The notes under the pieces are model-generated. The model did not search any database. It worked only from the letters and a program-made list of their open reading frames with translations, and was not told where the DNA came from. From positions 12,347,610 through 12,411,609 of the forward strand of contig JAKTNV010000014.1 of NCBI GenBank assembly GCA_022747635.1: a DNA stretch of 64,000 bases. Reading direction: 5' to 3'. The position numbers and the translations under genes were made by a program. Position 1 is the stretch's first letter. The number at the start of each line of letters is the position of its first letter. Below are positions 26,001 to 35,245 of this stretch, in pieces. The DNA is from Hetaerina americana. Taxonomy: Eukaryota > Arthropoda > Insecta > Odonata > Calopterygidae.

Positions 26001-29000
26001 ATATATCTACATCTCTGTAAATTGAAACAGTTGAAATTATTTATCCATCAATCCAAATGAAATTGGGACCATATTAAAATAAACAACATAAGTTCATCAA
26101 CAAAGCTTCACTTAAAAACTAAAAGCTTAGGCTAAAAGCCACCTGGTTGCCTTTTAAGTATACATAAAGAACAATTTTTCCATTCATAAACTTCAGCTTT
26201 TGAGTTATAGCATTGGATAAAATCAAAGCAGAACTATAAAAATTAGTGAAATGAGCCAATTGAAAATTAACCTCTATTTCATATTATGGCATACATAAAT
26301 AATACTAAAAACCTACTCGACAATCAGACTGAAAAACATTAGCTCAACAAATCATCCTATTTCACAGAGTGAGCAAATTCAATAAAGTGAGGTACATCAG
26401 TTTAAAAGGAAGATAAGTAACAGTTAACATATGGAATTTTCACTCACCTTATTATCAACTTGCAGATTGCAAAGTATTTAAAACTTGTGCACAGTTATAA
26501 AAGCAAGAGCAAATTCGATACAATAATATGAAATATTACAATAATGAAAATTAACTTAGAAGTTATTCCAAAGCAAAATACTCACAAACTATGCTCAGCA
26601 GATTCAAGATAATCCTGTGCCCATTTTGGGCCAAAACCAAGTTCAAAAACTTCTTCTTGGGAGTCTTGTGAAATACCTTTTTGCATTTCGTCAGCCCATA
26701 TGGAATCCTCCTTTGGACCCTCCTGAATGAATGAAATGATGTTCAATCAGATAATTTTACATACTGTGCATCAGAGTAAAGATACACTTTTAGAATCATA
26801 ATGCTTTCTATCAACAGAAACAATAGCTGAAACTGCAGAAATAATAAATAATACATGGTTCACAAGAAGAAAAAATTTATGAGTTTAGTTCAATTGTGGT
26901 TCATAGCACTCTATGGCTATGAAGCCTGGCCTTTGACGCAAGAGGATGAGCATTGATTGGATGCTTTTGAGATGTGGCTAGGAGAAAAATGGAGAAAACA
27001 AGCGGGGCAGAAAGGGAGACAAAAGATGAAGTTTTTAACATGTTGAGCATAGAGATTAAGTTGCTACAGGGAATCTGAAAAAGGCAGAAAAAGAGGGAGG
27101 CGGAAATGGTGAAAGGCAGTGGAATGTTTGAAGGCCAAGATAGAAGGGAGAAAATAAATATGGGGACAGGAGAGAATATTCCCTCTTGTCTTATCTATAA
27201 GCTTTTTAGACTTTTAAGACAGTATGAAAGCTAGCAGAAGTTATAAAGAAATGAGGAAGGAAATAAAGTAAACAAAAGATAATTTTCATGATAAATGGAA
27301 GATAACAGTCATTAGGAACAATTCAGAAACTACCTTTGATTGGTTTAATACCTTGAATGAAATGAAAATTAATATGATCAGGCATGTGAAGCTGGCCTCG
27401 GGTTTCACATGATATGAAACCTCCCTTCCTAATTATCATATCCCTGGTGCAATTCCTGATGACAATCGTTTTTAATCTGAGGTATGCACTGAGTAAATAG
27501 AGCATCTAGGGTGATAGAAGGCATGATGAAGAAAAGGAGAGTTGGTCAGCAATACTTCCACACTGGATGAAAATCGGGAATCAATTACAAGAGAAGGCTC
27601 CCCGATGGCAGATAGAGGATCAGGCAATTGACAGACCCCACTCCAATAAGCACCATCTTTCTATAATATTTCACACACCTGTCCTGTTTCCACTATTTTA
27701 ATCCTCAATATCAATTTTCCTTCACCATATTGTTTATCACTTTATTCCCCCATACCTCACCCAAGAGGCTATCACTTGTGATGTTCATTGATTTTTGGAA
27801 CATTGAGACCCCAACTGAATGCAATAATAATGGAAATACCGGTAGAATAATTGCTTACTCAAAATGTACGGCAGGATTACAGGAGCAGTTGTTAAGTCAT
27901 CTGCAGAATCTAAAGCATGAAGCTTGAACTAACAAGCATAAGGCATGATCACATTGTCTATTTACTCATTGAACTTAATGAATCAGCCCATCAATGGCCA
28001 CAGTTAAATGCTCAATGTTTCTAGCCTAACAAGAAGGGTGCCTTTTGGGGGGGCGTGGAAGGTTTAGGATGTGTAACTCCAGAAGTCAAATACTAACAGT
28101 TTAACTCCATTCTGCATTAATGGAATTTACATTTTCCCAAATTTGCAATATTTTTACCACATTCTATACAATTTCTCATTTTTCATACACATGTGGAATA
28201 CAATATTTACCGGATTTTATTTTCAGTTTTTCTGCTATTTGCATCACTATGGGCTAGAGTACAAAATTTTCACATTCTAAAACAGCTACTCATGTACATC
28301 AACCTTTTAAGTTTTTTTTCTTCATATTGCACAATATATATTTGAAAAAGGTGAGAGAGAGAGAGCATTAATGTGAATGATTTTAGGGCAGAATTTGAAT
28401 TCGGCAATGGGGCAATGCAGAGGACCACTGGTGATGGAAATGAGAAATACTTGAACTCATAATCTAATTCTATGGAAAAGATTCGTGCTATGAAAATATT
28501 ACATAGCATGACTACCAGTCGGTTTCATAATTTATACATTGTAAGAAAATCGGAGGGAGACTATTCATATTGCACATAATTTGAAATAATGAGAAATGAA
28601 AATGACTTTGACCCAAACTTGTCTAAGAGTTAAGAATGCAAAAACTGGTGAATGACATCTGGCATCATTTGTACATCCTCAATGCAACAGATAAAACAGC
28701 ATTGGGCTCCTGAATTATAAAAAGTATAGAAACTTGCTTTATCGCATCAAAACTACATTGAATCAAAAATAATTTCATTTTCTTCAAACAATTTTGAAAT
28801 TAGGCAACTGTTTGAACTATTTGAAGGGCAAGGTAGCTCAGGTTCTCACGTGTTAAATTCTCTTCAGTTACTCAGGATCATATTATCCTGCTTGAAAATG
28901 GAATGGCAAGGTGAAAAAGAACATTTTCAAAATTTCAAAATTCTCTTTTTCCTACATTATTGTACTGCAATTCATTTTGAATGTTTTCATGCAATTTTTG

Positions 29001-32000
29001 CCCCTGCCGATATTTCATTAATTTTTGTGCTTAAAGTGTGCAAAATTTCTTAGCAAAAATTAATATACTGAGGACAACGCTACTGATAATCCTACTCTAC
29101 TGTGAAATAATCAGATGTATACACTTGATGTTTCACCAAATAAAAAGATTCACAAAAAAGAGGTTTCACAGTATTAAGTCCTCGGTTACTAATTCCTATT
29201 AATGAACAACTTTATAATAAAAGTGCATATTCGTACTACTCTACCTAACCTTATCATGGCTATCCCTAAATTGAAAAATCAACATAGTAAAATTTTCAAA
29301 AAATAAAATACGACAGTATTACAACATTCTATTCAATAAATGAGATGTAAGCATAACATCATGGTTCATTATTATATCATTATAAATTCAATGACCAATC
29401 CTGAATATCTTTCAGATCTATGCAGAATGTGAGTCAACTGATGAAAAAGTCTTCGTCCACGGAATGCAGAATGTAATTTCCCCAAAAAACTCACATGGAA
29501 TTTTGCTGTTTACCGAATAAAAATGCTGAAGAAGGTGCAGGCATTCATTACATGTAACTTTTCACACACAAAATGCAGATGCACAAAGAACAGTTGGGGC
29601 ATCACATTTAATATAAGTAAATATCATGCGTCAAGCAAAACTTACATCAAAATGCTTTCCGGATTCAATATATTGGTCTGCCCAGCACTTATCATCATCT
29701 TTCATATCGGCCAAGGTGAATTCACCTCCATGGCCTTCAGCGGCCTCAGCAAGGGCTACAGCAGCAACACCAGGGCCTGGCTTCACAATGTCCCCAGGTC
29801 CTCCACGATCAGCTCGATGCCTGGCCAGCTCTATCTCACGCATTTCCTCCAACAAAGAGTCCATGCGAAACGTCTGTGGGGGCAAAGTAGCCTCTGCAGC
29901 ACCCCCAAGGGTGCCTTCCAGAAATTCCTGGACAAGCTATAATTTTAAATGGAGATTATTTATTAGCAAAAGTTGTCCACTAAGCATTCAAAAATGAATG
30001 AAGCATGACAGAATCAATTGGTTCATGGAACCTCCTACTCTTAAAATCAACCATTATAAAAGCAAAAAAAATACTACCACAAGTCCAAGAGATTATTGTA
30101 AGAAAGCTTCACCCAAAACCAAAAAGTGAAAAATATGTTTCCCAGTTGCCACACAAATTCACTATTATGATCTCTATGAAGTATCATTGCCTATCCCTTG
30201 GATAACCACAAAGGGTCCATCTTTTTGGAGAAATGCCAGATTTAAATGGTCCATTTATCTGTACATCTACAGCAATGCTCCATGTACCACGGCATCATTA
30301 AGAGGGTGGTGTGCTAGAATATCAGCCACAAACTTCATGTGGTAAATAAAAGATTGAGAAAATGGGTGTATTTATTTGCGCTTAACAGCATACCGGCAAT
30401 CAGCTTCCCTGGCTTCTTTTAATTTCTCCAAACAATGCCACCCTTCTTCCACCAAACCCAGCATTTCTTCACATTTTCTTTCCACCCTTACCTCATAAAA
30501 GTCTGCAGTTCATAAACTCACCCATGAAACTTTTGTAATAACATCTAATCTAATTCTAAGTCTTCAAGTATTTAGGGGCACTAATGTCAGGTCATGTAAT
30601 AATTATGTAATTCACTTTGTCCTTTCATAGCATCCATGTAACAGGAGGCTTTTTTCTACACTTCTAATTATTCTCAAATCATTTTTTTCCAGGATGTCCT
30701 AAATTCAGGGTCCAACAAATAAGAAATAGCACCTTTTAAAAGTAACATATTCCAACTATGTGTTTTACCATGGTTATTTCTTTGAGACAGTCAACACACA
30801 TGTTATGAATGAACCTTCCTCAAGTTACGACTGATGGGATGGGGCCAGTTAAAGTATTTCACAAGACCGACAATGCTCATCTGTTTCCTCCTGACTGAGT
30901 ATGTTTTGGTCTGTTTAACTGACAATTACATCTACCCAATACCCCACAAGCTGTTGCAGGGACATGTGGCAGGGGGTGGTAGTTCACCAGCCATTCTAAA
31001 TGTATTCCCTCTATTTCCTCATGCACATGGCACCCCACGATTCACCCAAAAACCATGGGCAAAGTTGGCAGCCGAACATCATTTATGTCACATGTCTACA
31101 TATATTACCAAAATGTGCACCACAATACCCTATAATAAGTGTATTGTGGTACACTTCTTTCAAAATCTATAAATTACTTCATTGCTAGGAAGAAGTGCAA
31201 TGTCACTTCAAATGCAACATAATTCCAGCTTACAAAGAACAAGCTACAAGGGCCCTGTATTTAACAGGGAGCTGAGAAATGTCATCAAAAGTTATCCTAA
31301 ACTACAAAAAATAATGGTATTCCCAATAAAATATTAAAAATTTTTAAAACTCTTCTTATACAAGATGCAGTAGAATTTATCTCCTAAACTGCTACAGCCA
31401 ATATTTTGAAAAAATTTTTTATTAAGGATGCATCAATAGTAAAGTATCTTTATAAGCAGCATATGAGTACTGACATATCATTATAGTGTTGTATGTCAAT
31501 ATCATGAGGATACCCGAAAGTAAAAATGAAGCAAGATCCATCATCATAGAAAAGTTGCACATGAAACCTGATTTTCAAGAATCAAGATTTAGCATCTTGG
31601 GAATTTGTGAGTTGCCTTTTTATGGGAGCAGGACTGTTAATCTTTCCTCAAAAATGACTCAACTCAACATTTTCTTTATTTATTGGTCCATGAAGGTGGC
31701 ACAGTCAAAGATAACAAGAACACTTTGAATGCCATCATACTTGGTACCTCACGCCAGCTTAAAGGGGATTTATATAGGTGTCCTTAGAATAAAACTTCAT
31801 GGTCTAATTCGGAAGAGCAACAATATCCAAATGATCTACATACAGAATAACCTCATTTTTTCCACATAATATGAAATATCATGTAATTCAAACTCCTGGC
31901 CATAGGCAAAAGCAGTCTCTGGTCATATGCATAGGAATTTGTATGCTCTTCAGTGCAGATTAATTGAAATCCTTCTACCATAACATTTTTTTGAAACTCA

Positions 32001-34484
32001 GACCATGACTAACTAACATACCAATACATCAAAATCCGTCTACAAGACATTGCATGAAATTGAAACATTTGCTTACTCCAAAGTTCCATTCTTACAGCAT
32101 AAAGATATGTTTCTGCTCTCTACTAATGCACACAATAACTATTGCCACAAAACATATAACTTCTTTTAGTTCAGCCAATATGAACCACATGCAACAACAA
32201 AGATAGGTTTAAACAAATGCAACATCCTAACCTCAAATTACTATACCTATTAAGAAGATGTTTTTATCTCATCATACCATTGGTCATCAGGCTGAATTAG
32301 GGACCCCCTAAAGGATAATGGAAGAGAAATCATGGGAAGTCCCATACTGGGCATATGATAGCTGCCCAGGAGCATTTTATTCTATCACTAACTGCCTCCA
32401 CCAGTGGATAATGCAGACGAAAGAGAAGGTTGCTATGCTATCAGCATTGGGCACTAAAGAGGTTGGGTAATGAAGGCCAAATTGGTAGCCTCCTGACCCA
32501 AGGAAGGTAGGTAGAAGTTATAATCACTCACTAAAGATCTTGAGGAATAATGAAAAGTTTATCCTGAAGTATATTATCCTGTGCTCATCCTGAGGCCCTT
32601 ACATGATCACAACTGATATGTTTCCATGTGTATTCACTGGCTGTATCAGCAAATTCTTAGCATTAGGGCTCCCCTTGTATTCTCTACCAATAATTAGGAG
32701 TGGTGAGATGAGGAGCACACTAGGACTGTTGTGCAAAAATGTATGCCTTTCATTCTATCATGTGAGACAAAATTACATAAAATTCAAGTCACATCAACAG
32801 AAGAACTAAAGAGAGACTATGTGTATATTACAGAAAGCATAATAATACTACATATAATTCAAAGACCCCCATTTTCATGGTAGTAGTGTTTAACTTTTCA
32901 GGGTTTTTCTAATGCTATTAATACCACAATTAACTCATTTCACAAAAGCCAGTATCATTTTAACCAAAGGTCCATACCAAAGATGGGACCACAACAGATC
33001 GATAATTTTCAGTGAACAGCATTAAAAATATTAAAGTTGTGAACATGAAATTAGCCCAAAATGGCAATGAGAAGAAATTGGCCTTTTGCACATATGATTC
33101 ACTAAAATTTAAATGATAAACAATCATCTATGTTCGCTTTTATTGGTGATGGTATGCCTCAGTTGAACAATATGTTTATAACCCATATTCTGTCACTAAG
33201 TCAGTCATAAAATTATATTATTCACTACCACCAAAGATTATAAAAAATTATCATGGATGGAGGAAAATTATTTATTATCAAGAAAGGATGCTAGTCTTCA
33301 ACTGGGCAAACATAAGCTGAATATACTGTCAAGGAGAATGCACATGAAATCTTAAGCTGTCTGCATGGGCCTCAAAAGAGGGTTACCTTCTCAAGATGTA
33401 CTCGTAGAGAGCTCATTTAAATGCCCACTTCAATGGAAGGGAGATGTAAAGGACAAAGAAATGCACAAATTTTGGTGATGGGAAAGAGTATTGAATAAAT
33501 AAGAAAATATTTGGAAATATTTTAGATCGATTTTAAAACAAAGAGGTACATGAACTATTTAGTCATAATGTATGCATTTACAGATTCCAAAATGAGAAAG
33601 AATTACCGACATACTATACACCAAATGTATCTTTCATAAAAATAACAATATTATAATATGCTGATTGGAAGTTATTTTATAATGTATACCAAATAACTAG
33701 CTATTACACAATTGGTGAAACCACTATCTTTCATAGATTCACGATTTTCTTTCCACACGACAGCACGGTACACCAACACAAAACAATGAAGATCAGAAGT
33801 GGATTCATATATATCATTCCTTGTAAAATCAACCAATTTTTAAAGGTCCCATGCCAACTGTTTATCATTATTTTAATTTAGCCCTCTGGATGATTTCAAT
33901 AGCAGTGTTTTATAAGCAAATTAAAATGACATAAGCTTCCTTAAGTGTTTCTAACATTGGTTGTACGGTGATCACTAAATTAGGTCTACCAAAGTGTAGG
34001 ATTTCTTATGAAACGATAAACAAACATTCCTCCTGAATTGTTACCTATGCAGATAATGAGGACACCTTTTAAGTTCACAAAATGAACTCTCATGCCTTAG
34101 GGGTCCAGCAGGAGTTGATTGGTCTGTAGAAACAGAGAAACTCAACAACGATAAAACATTTACATCAGGTTTAAAGCCAGTAAACGGAGATAGCATTATT
34201 AATTCAGGTCAGGTATTTAGTCCTCAAGCAAAAATTGTTCCCGACATAATCCAAGCATAACGAAAGGCAACACTTATAAAGAATAAAAGTGATTTTAAAA
34301 ATATTACGATAATCGTTACCAGAGTTACCTGGTCAGATGTTGCGTTTGCGAACGAGTCCCCTTGGGGAAATTGATGAGACAGCCCTTCATCTTTCAAGGC
34401 TCTATCTTGGACAAAATGGGATGTGAGCCTCATCAAAGCACTGGCTCCTCCACATTCCGGTTCCACAAGATCTCGGAGTGCCAT
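8014..34484 (-). CDS. PEX5: PEX5, peroxisomal targeting signal 1 receptor (13 coding exons)
   Basis: Cytosolic cycling receptor that binds PTS1 (SKL-type) cargo and docks it at the peroxisomal membrane (PEX14/PEX13). Coding exons on minus: 34484-34329, 29936-29646, 26722-26586, 26014-25867, 23412-23193, 20267-20104, 17857-17672, 14782-14654, 13848-13751, 13663-13495, 12475-12318, 9833-9669, 8053-8014. They join in frame to 686 residues, slightly longer than the ~640-residue human long isoform. Visible features: conserved Cys11 (the recycling ubiquitination site in the family), LVQEF at 53-57, diaromatic PEX14-binding motifs WADQY 137, WAQDY 183, WAEDF 204, WASEF 294, WAEEF 310 and WVSEF 360, a PEX7-box-like stretch at about 226-262, and TPR repeats from about 390 to 640. 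Every intron is GT-AG and no frame is broken, so the gene looks functional. The start has A at -3 and G at +4. Confidence 0.96.
8054..9668 (-). other. PEX5: PEX5 intron 12
   Basis: 1,615 bp intron, GTAAGT to CAG. It has a GC-richer patch of unknown origin at about 8880-9080. Next to the donor there is a tandem copy of the splice-site region (about 9603-9633). No mobile element was recognised. Confidence 0.8.
9603..9676 (-). repeat. 43 bp tandem duplication covering the exon 12 donor
   Basis: The plus-strand string ATATCTTAATGGTACTTAC, followed by TACCTATTGTC, occurs at about 9605-9633 and again at about 9647-9676. The second copy contains the exon 12 / intron 12 boundary, so a second donor-like AATAG|GTAGTAAG lies 43 nt into the intron. 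The copies differ by a one-base indel. Confidence 0.8.
9669..9833 (-). CDS. PEX5: PEX5 coding exon 12
   Basis: 165 nt, phase 2 in and 2 out. It encodes residues 619-673: the last TPR helix ([13 protein letters not shown]) and the C-terminal helical bundle ([14 protein letters not shown]). It closely resembles other PEX5 sequences (HFLEALNMQ, IWSTLRLALSM). Confidence 0.95.
9834..12317 (-). other. PEX5: PEX5 intron 11
   Basis: 2,484 bp AT-rich intron. It holds an 81 bp hairpin at 10579-10659. Otherwise no repeat or gene was recognised. Confidence 0.75.
10579..10659. repeat. 81 bp hairpin (small foldback or MITE-like repeat)
   Basis: Two arms of about 38 nt are reverse complements with a few mismatches around the centre at 10619. 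The innermost part is the perfect CCACTGAAAA / TTTTCAGTGG, and the outer ends are TGGAAATGAAAAATA / TATTTTTCATTTCCA. No coding capacity and no clear target duplication. Confidence 0.7.
12318..12475 (-). CDS. PEX5: PEX5 coding exon 11
   Basis: 158 nt, phase 0 in and 2 out, residues 567-618. It encodes the core cargo-binding TPRs with [13 protein letters not shown] and RARYNLGI. These contain the asparagines and arginine that grip the PTS1 backbone in known PEX5 structures. Confidence 0.96.
12476..13494 (-). other. PEX5: PEX5 intron 10
   Basis: 1,019 bp AT-rich intron, GTAAGT to CAG. I see nothing else in it. Confidence 0.8.
13495..13663 (-). CDS. PEX5: PEX5 coding exon 10
   Basis: 169 nt, phase 2 in and 0 out, residues 510-566. 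It encodes the TPR with [16 protein letters not shown] and [12 protein letters not shown], close to the vertebrate sequence. It is separated from exon 9 by an 87 bp intron (13664-13750). Confidence 0.96.
13751..13848 (-). CDS. PEX5: PEX5 coding exon 9
   Basis: 98 nt, residues 478-509. It encodes the end of the third TPR ([12 protein letters not shown]) and the variable linker between the two TPR triplets. The acceptor is CCCCTAG and the donor GTAAGC. Confidence 0.93.
13849..14653 (-). other. PEX5: PEX5 intron 8
   Basis: 805 bp intron with a pyrimidine-rich stretch on plus at about 13930-14110. No gene or identifiable repeat. Confidence 0.75.
14654..14782 (-). CDS. PEX5: PEX5 coding exon 8
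   Basis: 129 nt, phase 0 both ends, residues 435-477. It encodes TPR 2 and 3 helices ([27 protein letters not shown]), matching the PEX5 family. Confidence 0.96.
16011..17279 (-). mobile_element. full-length but dead mariner element
   Basis: Left end CAGGGTCCGTACAATAAG at 16011 and right end CTTATTGTATGGACCCTG ending at 17279 are terminal inverted repeats with one mismatch. TA flanks both ends (16009-16010 and 17280-17281), the target duplication of mariners. At 1,269 bp it has the usual mariner length. The transposase remnant lies on minus (17089 to about 16082). Confidence 0.93.
16082..17089 (-). pseudogene. mariner transposase pseudogene
   Basis: Reading on minus, the start ATG at 17089 opens a mariner-like amino terminus ([19 protein letters not shown]). 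Then come the recognisable blocks [23 protein letters not shown] (first catalytic D), [23 protein letters not shown] and [12 protein letters not shown], ending with a TAA at 16082-16084. It is inactive: the Trp after the early FE is a TAG stop, a second stop interrupts the C-terminal DEW motif, several frameshifts separate the blocks, and a run of about 14 G at 16300-16313 disrupts the region before SPDLAP. The insertion is therefore old and not mobile by itself. Confidence 0.9.
17672..17857 (-). CDS. PEX5: PEX5 coding exon 7
   Basis: 186 nt, phase 0 both ends, residues 373-434. It begins the TPR domain: [22 protein letters not shown] and [14 protein letters not shown] are close to the vertebrate first TPR. 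Confidence 0.97.
18690..18896 (+). pseudogene. possible Penelope-like GIY-YIG endonuclease remnant
   Basis: The plus-strand frame encodes a GI, 12 residues, then [12 protein letters not shown] before a stop. This is the signature of the C-terminal GIY-YIG domain of Penelope-like elements (GIYxxxCxxCxxxYIGxTxRxFxxR). The upstream part of the frame is not convincing and no Penelope reverse transcriptase is visible nearby, so it is a small relic at best. It is antisense to PEX5. Confidence 0.45.
19366..20080 (+). mobile_element. RTE-like LINE fragment (reverse transcriptase part)
   Basis: Broken plus-strand frames give [17 protein letters not shown], then [17 protein letters not shown] and VRQGCPLSS. 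These correspond in order to reverse-transcriptase motifs of RTE-like elements. Multiple stops and frameshifts; no ends found. It is related to the longer copy at 37.1-39.3 kb. Confidence 0.65.
20104..20267 (-). CDS. PEX5: PEX5 coding exon 6
   Basis: 164 nt, phase 1 in and 0 out, residues 318-372. [17 protein letters not shown] matches the DFWxxLQxE helix preceding the TPR domain, and WVSEF at 360-364 is the last diaromatic motif. Confidence 0.95.
20268..23192 (-). other. PEX5: PEX5 intron 5
   Basis: 2,925 bp AT-rich intron containing a tRNA-derived SINE at its start (about 20463-20742). The rest is featureless. Confidence 0.8.
20463..20742 (-). mobile_element. tRNA-derived SINE, family 1, copy 1
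   Basis: Read on minus, the head GCGGTAGTCCAGAGGTAGAG has an A-box-like sequence, and about 40 nt on is GGTTCAATTC (B box), as in a tRNA-derived promoter. The body is shared with the copy at 60.0-60.3 kb: in both, plus reads TACTAAGCCC, GTGAAATTCACA, TCAGGGTAGGG and CAGCTTGGGTGGAG or close variants. No clear target duplication here. Confidence 0.8.
23193..23412 (-). CDS. PEX5: PEX5 coding exon 5
   Basis: 220 nt, phase 0 in and 1 out, residues 245-317. [18 protein letters not shown] matches the end of the PEX7-binding region. WASEF (294) and WAEEF (310) are PEX14-binding motifs. Confidence 0.95.
23413..25866 (-). other. PEX5: PEX5 intron 4 with a SINE
   Basis: 2,454 bp intron. A short AT palindrome lies at about 23439-23493, and a SINE with target duplication at 25133-25444. 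Otherwise AT-rich and empty. Confidence 0.8.
25133..25444 (-). mobile_element. tRNA-derived SINE, family 2, complete copy
   Basis: The 11 bp direct repeat ACTGAATTCTC at 25122-25132 and 25445-25455 is the target duplication. On minus the head GGGGATCGAGATGGTGTGGG, with GGTTCAAATCC about 50 nt further on, gives A- and B-box-like sequences. The element ends in a short CTA-repeat tail at 25133. The body (GGCATTAGCCTACTC on plus) recurs in a diverged copy near 56.6 kb. Confidence 0.88.
25867..26014 (-). CDS. PEX5: PEX5 coding exon 4
   Basis: 148 nt, phase 2 in and 0 out, residues 195-244. WAEDF (204-208), then the start of the PEX7-box-like region ([19 protein letters not shown]), which aligns with ASDFVAKVDDPKLANSE of long-isoform PEX5. 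Confidence 0.95.
26015..26585 (-). other. PEX5: PEX5 intron 3
   Basis: 571 bp AT-rich intron, GTGAGT to CAG. I see nothing else in it. Confidence 0.8.
26586..26722 (-). CDS. PEX5: PEX5 coding exon 3
   Basis: 137 nt, phase 0 in and 2 out, residues 150-194. WADEM (158) is an off-consensus diaromatic motif; WAQDY (183-187) is a good one. An alternative AG three bases into the exon would remove one residue. Confidence 0.92.
26723..29645 (-). other. PEX5: PEX5 intron 2 with an RTE-like fragment
   Basis: 2,923 bp intron. An antisense RTE-like LINE fragment lies at about 26870-27250. There is a short GA repeat at about 28351-28364, and otherwise no recognised feature. Confidence 0.75.
26870..27250 (+). 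mobile_element. RTE-like LINE 3' fragment
   Basis: On plus, frames read [19 protein letters not shown], a stop, then LDAFEMW. This matches the conserved C-terminal region [10 protein letters not shown]...RLEAFEMW of the larger copy at 38.8-39.0 kb. Frame broken, 5' truncated. Confidence 0.7.
29646..29936 (-). CDS. PEX5: PEX5 coding exon 2
   Basis: 291 nt, phase 0 both ends, residues 53-149. It opens with LVQEFL, the variant PEX14-binding motif (LVAEF in human). Then comes [13 protein letters not shown], a conserved N-terminal block, and WADQY at 137-141. A G/A-rich stretch in between is poorly conserved. Confidence 0.95.
29937..34328 (-). other. PEX5: PEX5 intron 1
   Basis: 4,392 bp intron, the longest in PEX5. 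It carries a dispersed-repeat tail at about 30928-30990. No gene was recognised in the rest. Confidence 0.75.
30928..30990 (-). repeat. 3' tail of a dispersed repeat, also present at 47.8-48.1 kb
   Basis: Read on minus: TACCACCCCCTGCCACATG, then a variable 15 nt, then TGTGGGGTATTGGGTAGATG. The element at 47779-48066 has CACCCCCTGCCACATGCCC, then GCGGGGTATTAAGTAGATG, in the same order. The 5' extent of this copy is not clear. Confidence 0.65.
34329..34484 (-). CDS. PEX5: PEX5 coding exon 1
   Basis: 156 nt, residues 1-52, donor [29 protein letters not shown] corresponds to [20 protein letters not shown] of human PEX5, including Cys11. The ATG context is AAACATGG. The match to the family N-terminus fixes the start. 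Confidence 0.97.
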
Positions 34485-35221
34485 GTTTTCAATCGTATTT
34501 AAAAAGCGATAACAACTAAAATGTTTCGTAAATATTTCTGTAACGACAAACAGAGCAACACGTGAGTTTATTAATAATCACCTCACAGATTCATAAAGTT
34601 ACACAAAAGATATCACAAAAACATGTTAATATGCTACAAACTACACGACTGTGCTCATCGCAATCGTCAACCCATTGTTCATTCGCTGTTAGGCACTGAA
34701 GGTCACTTACCACTTGTCGGGAACTACTACTACTTTATCCTGCACACAAAATTTCAACACACTCACCGTCGGAAAAAGATGGTTAAAATCTTTAATCACC
34801 TAATTCCTTGTCCATTTTATGCGATTCACTTGGACGTTATGAAATCCATAGTAAGCCTACGGATATGTGATTCATAAAACAAAACATATCAGATGGTTAA
34901 CACGACACGAACAAGCATTTGGAACCACTATTTTCAATTGTCATTCACGCACGTTTGAAATACTTTTCTATTTCCCCTTCAGAAATACTGAGTGTGATTA
35001 AATAGTATCTTACTGATTATGCCTACAGGAAATATGTACGCACTACGCATATTTTTTTACTGCTTATTACTGAACCGCTTAAGTAGCGTTGTCTTGCTTT
35101 AATTCAGCATAGAGCGCTGAGAAAAATTCATTTCAATGTTCATTTGTTTCATGTTTTGCTTACACCGCTTAAACAATTCAACACAGTAAAAACGTGTGCG
35201 ACTTCGATTTCATGATAAAAC
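34485..35221. promoter_or_regulatory. bidirectional promoter region between PEX5 and the UPF0488 gene
   Basis: The two start codons face away from each other across 737 bp. CpG is visibly more frequent on the right side of this interval and into exon 1-2 of the UPF0488 gene (about 35040-35500) than in the bodies of either gene. No confident TATA box was picked out in this AT-rich sequence. Transcription starts cannot be placed by eye. Confidence 0.6.
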
Positions 35222-35245
35222 ATGCCGAAACCTCCAAAACCTAAG
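35222..35245 (+). CDS. C8orf33: UPF0488 gene coding exon 1
   Basis: Eight codons (MPKPPKPK), with the donor AAG|GTATTT, weaker than usual at +4 to +6. The following intron of 84 bp has no in-frame stop. Confidence 0.75.

Noticed and set aside
29523..29997. Two plus-strand frames of 139 and 123 codons
   Set aside because: Both run antisense to PEX5 exon 2, whose GC-rich sequence leaves few stops.
30834..31172. 112-codon plus-strand frame
   Set aside because: It overlaps a dispersed repeat tail and has no recognised motif.
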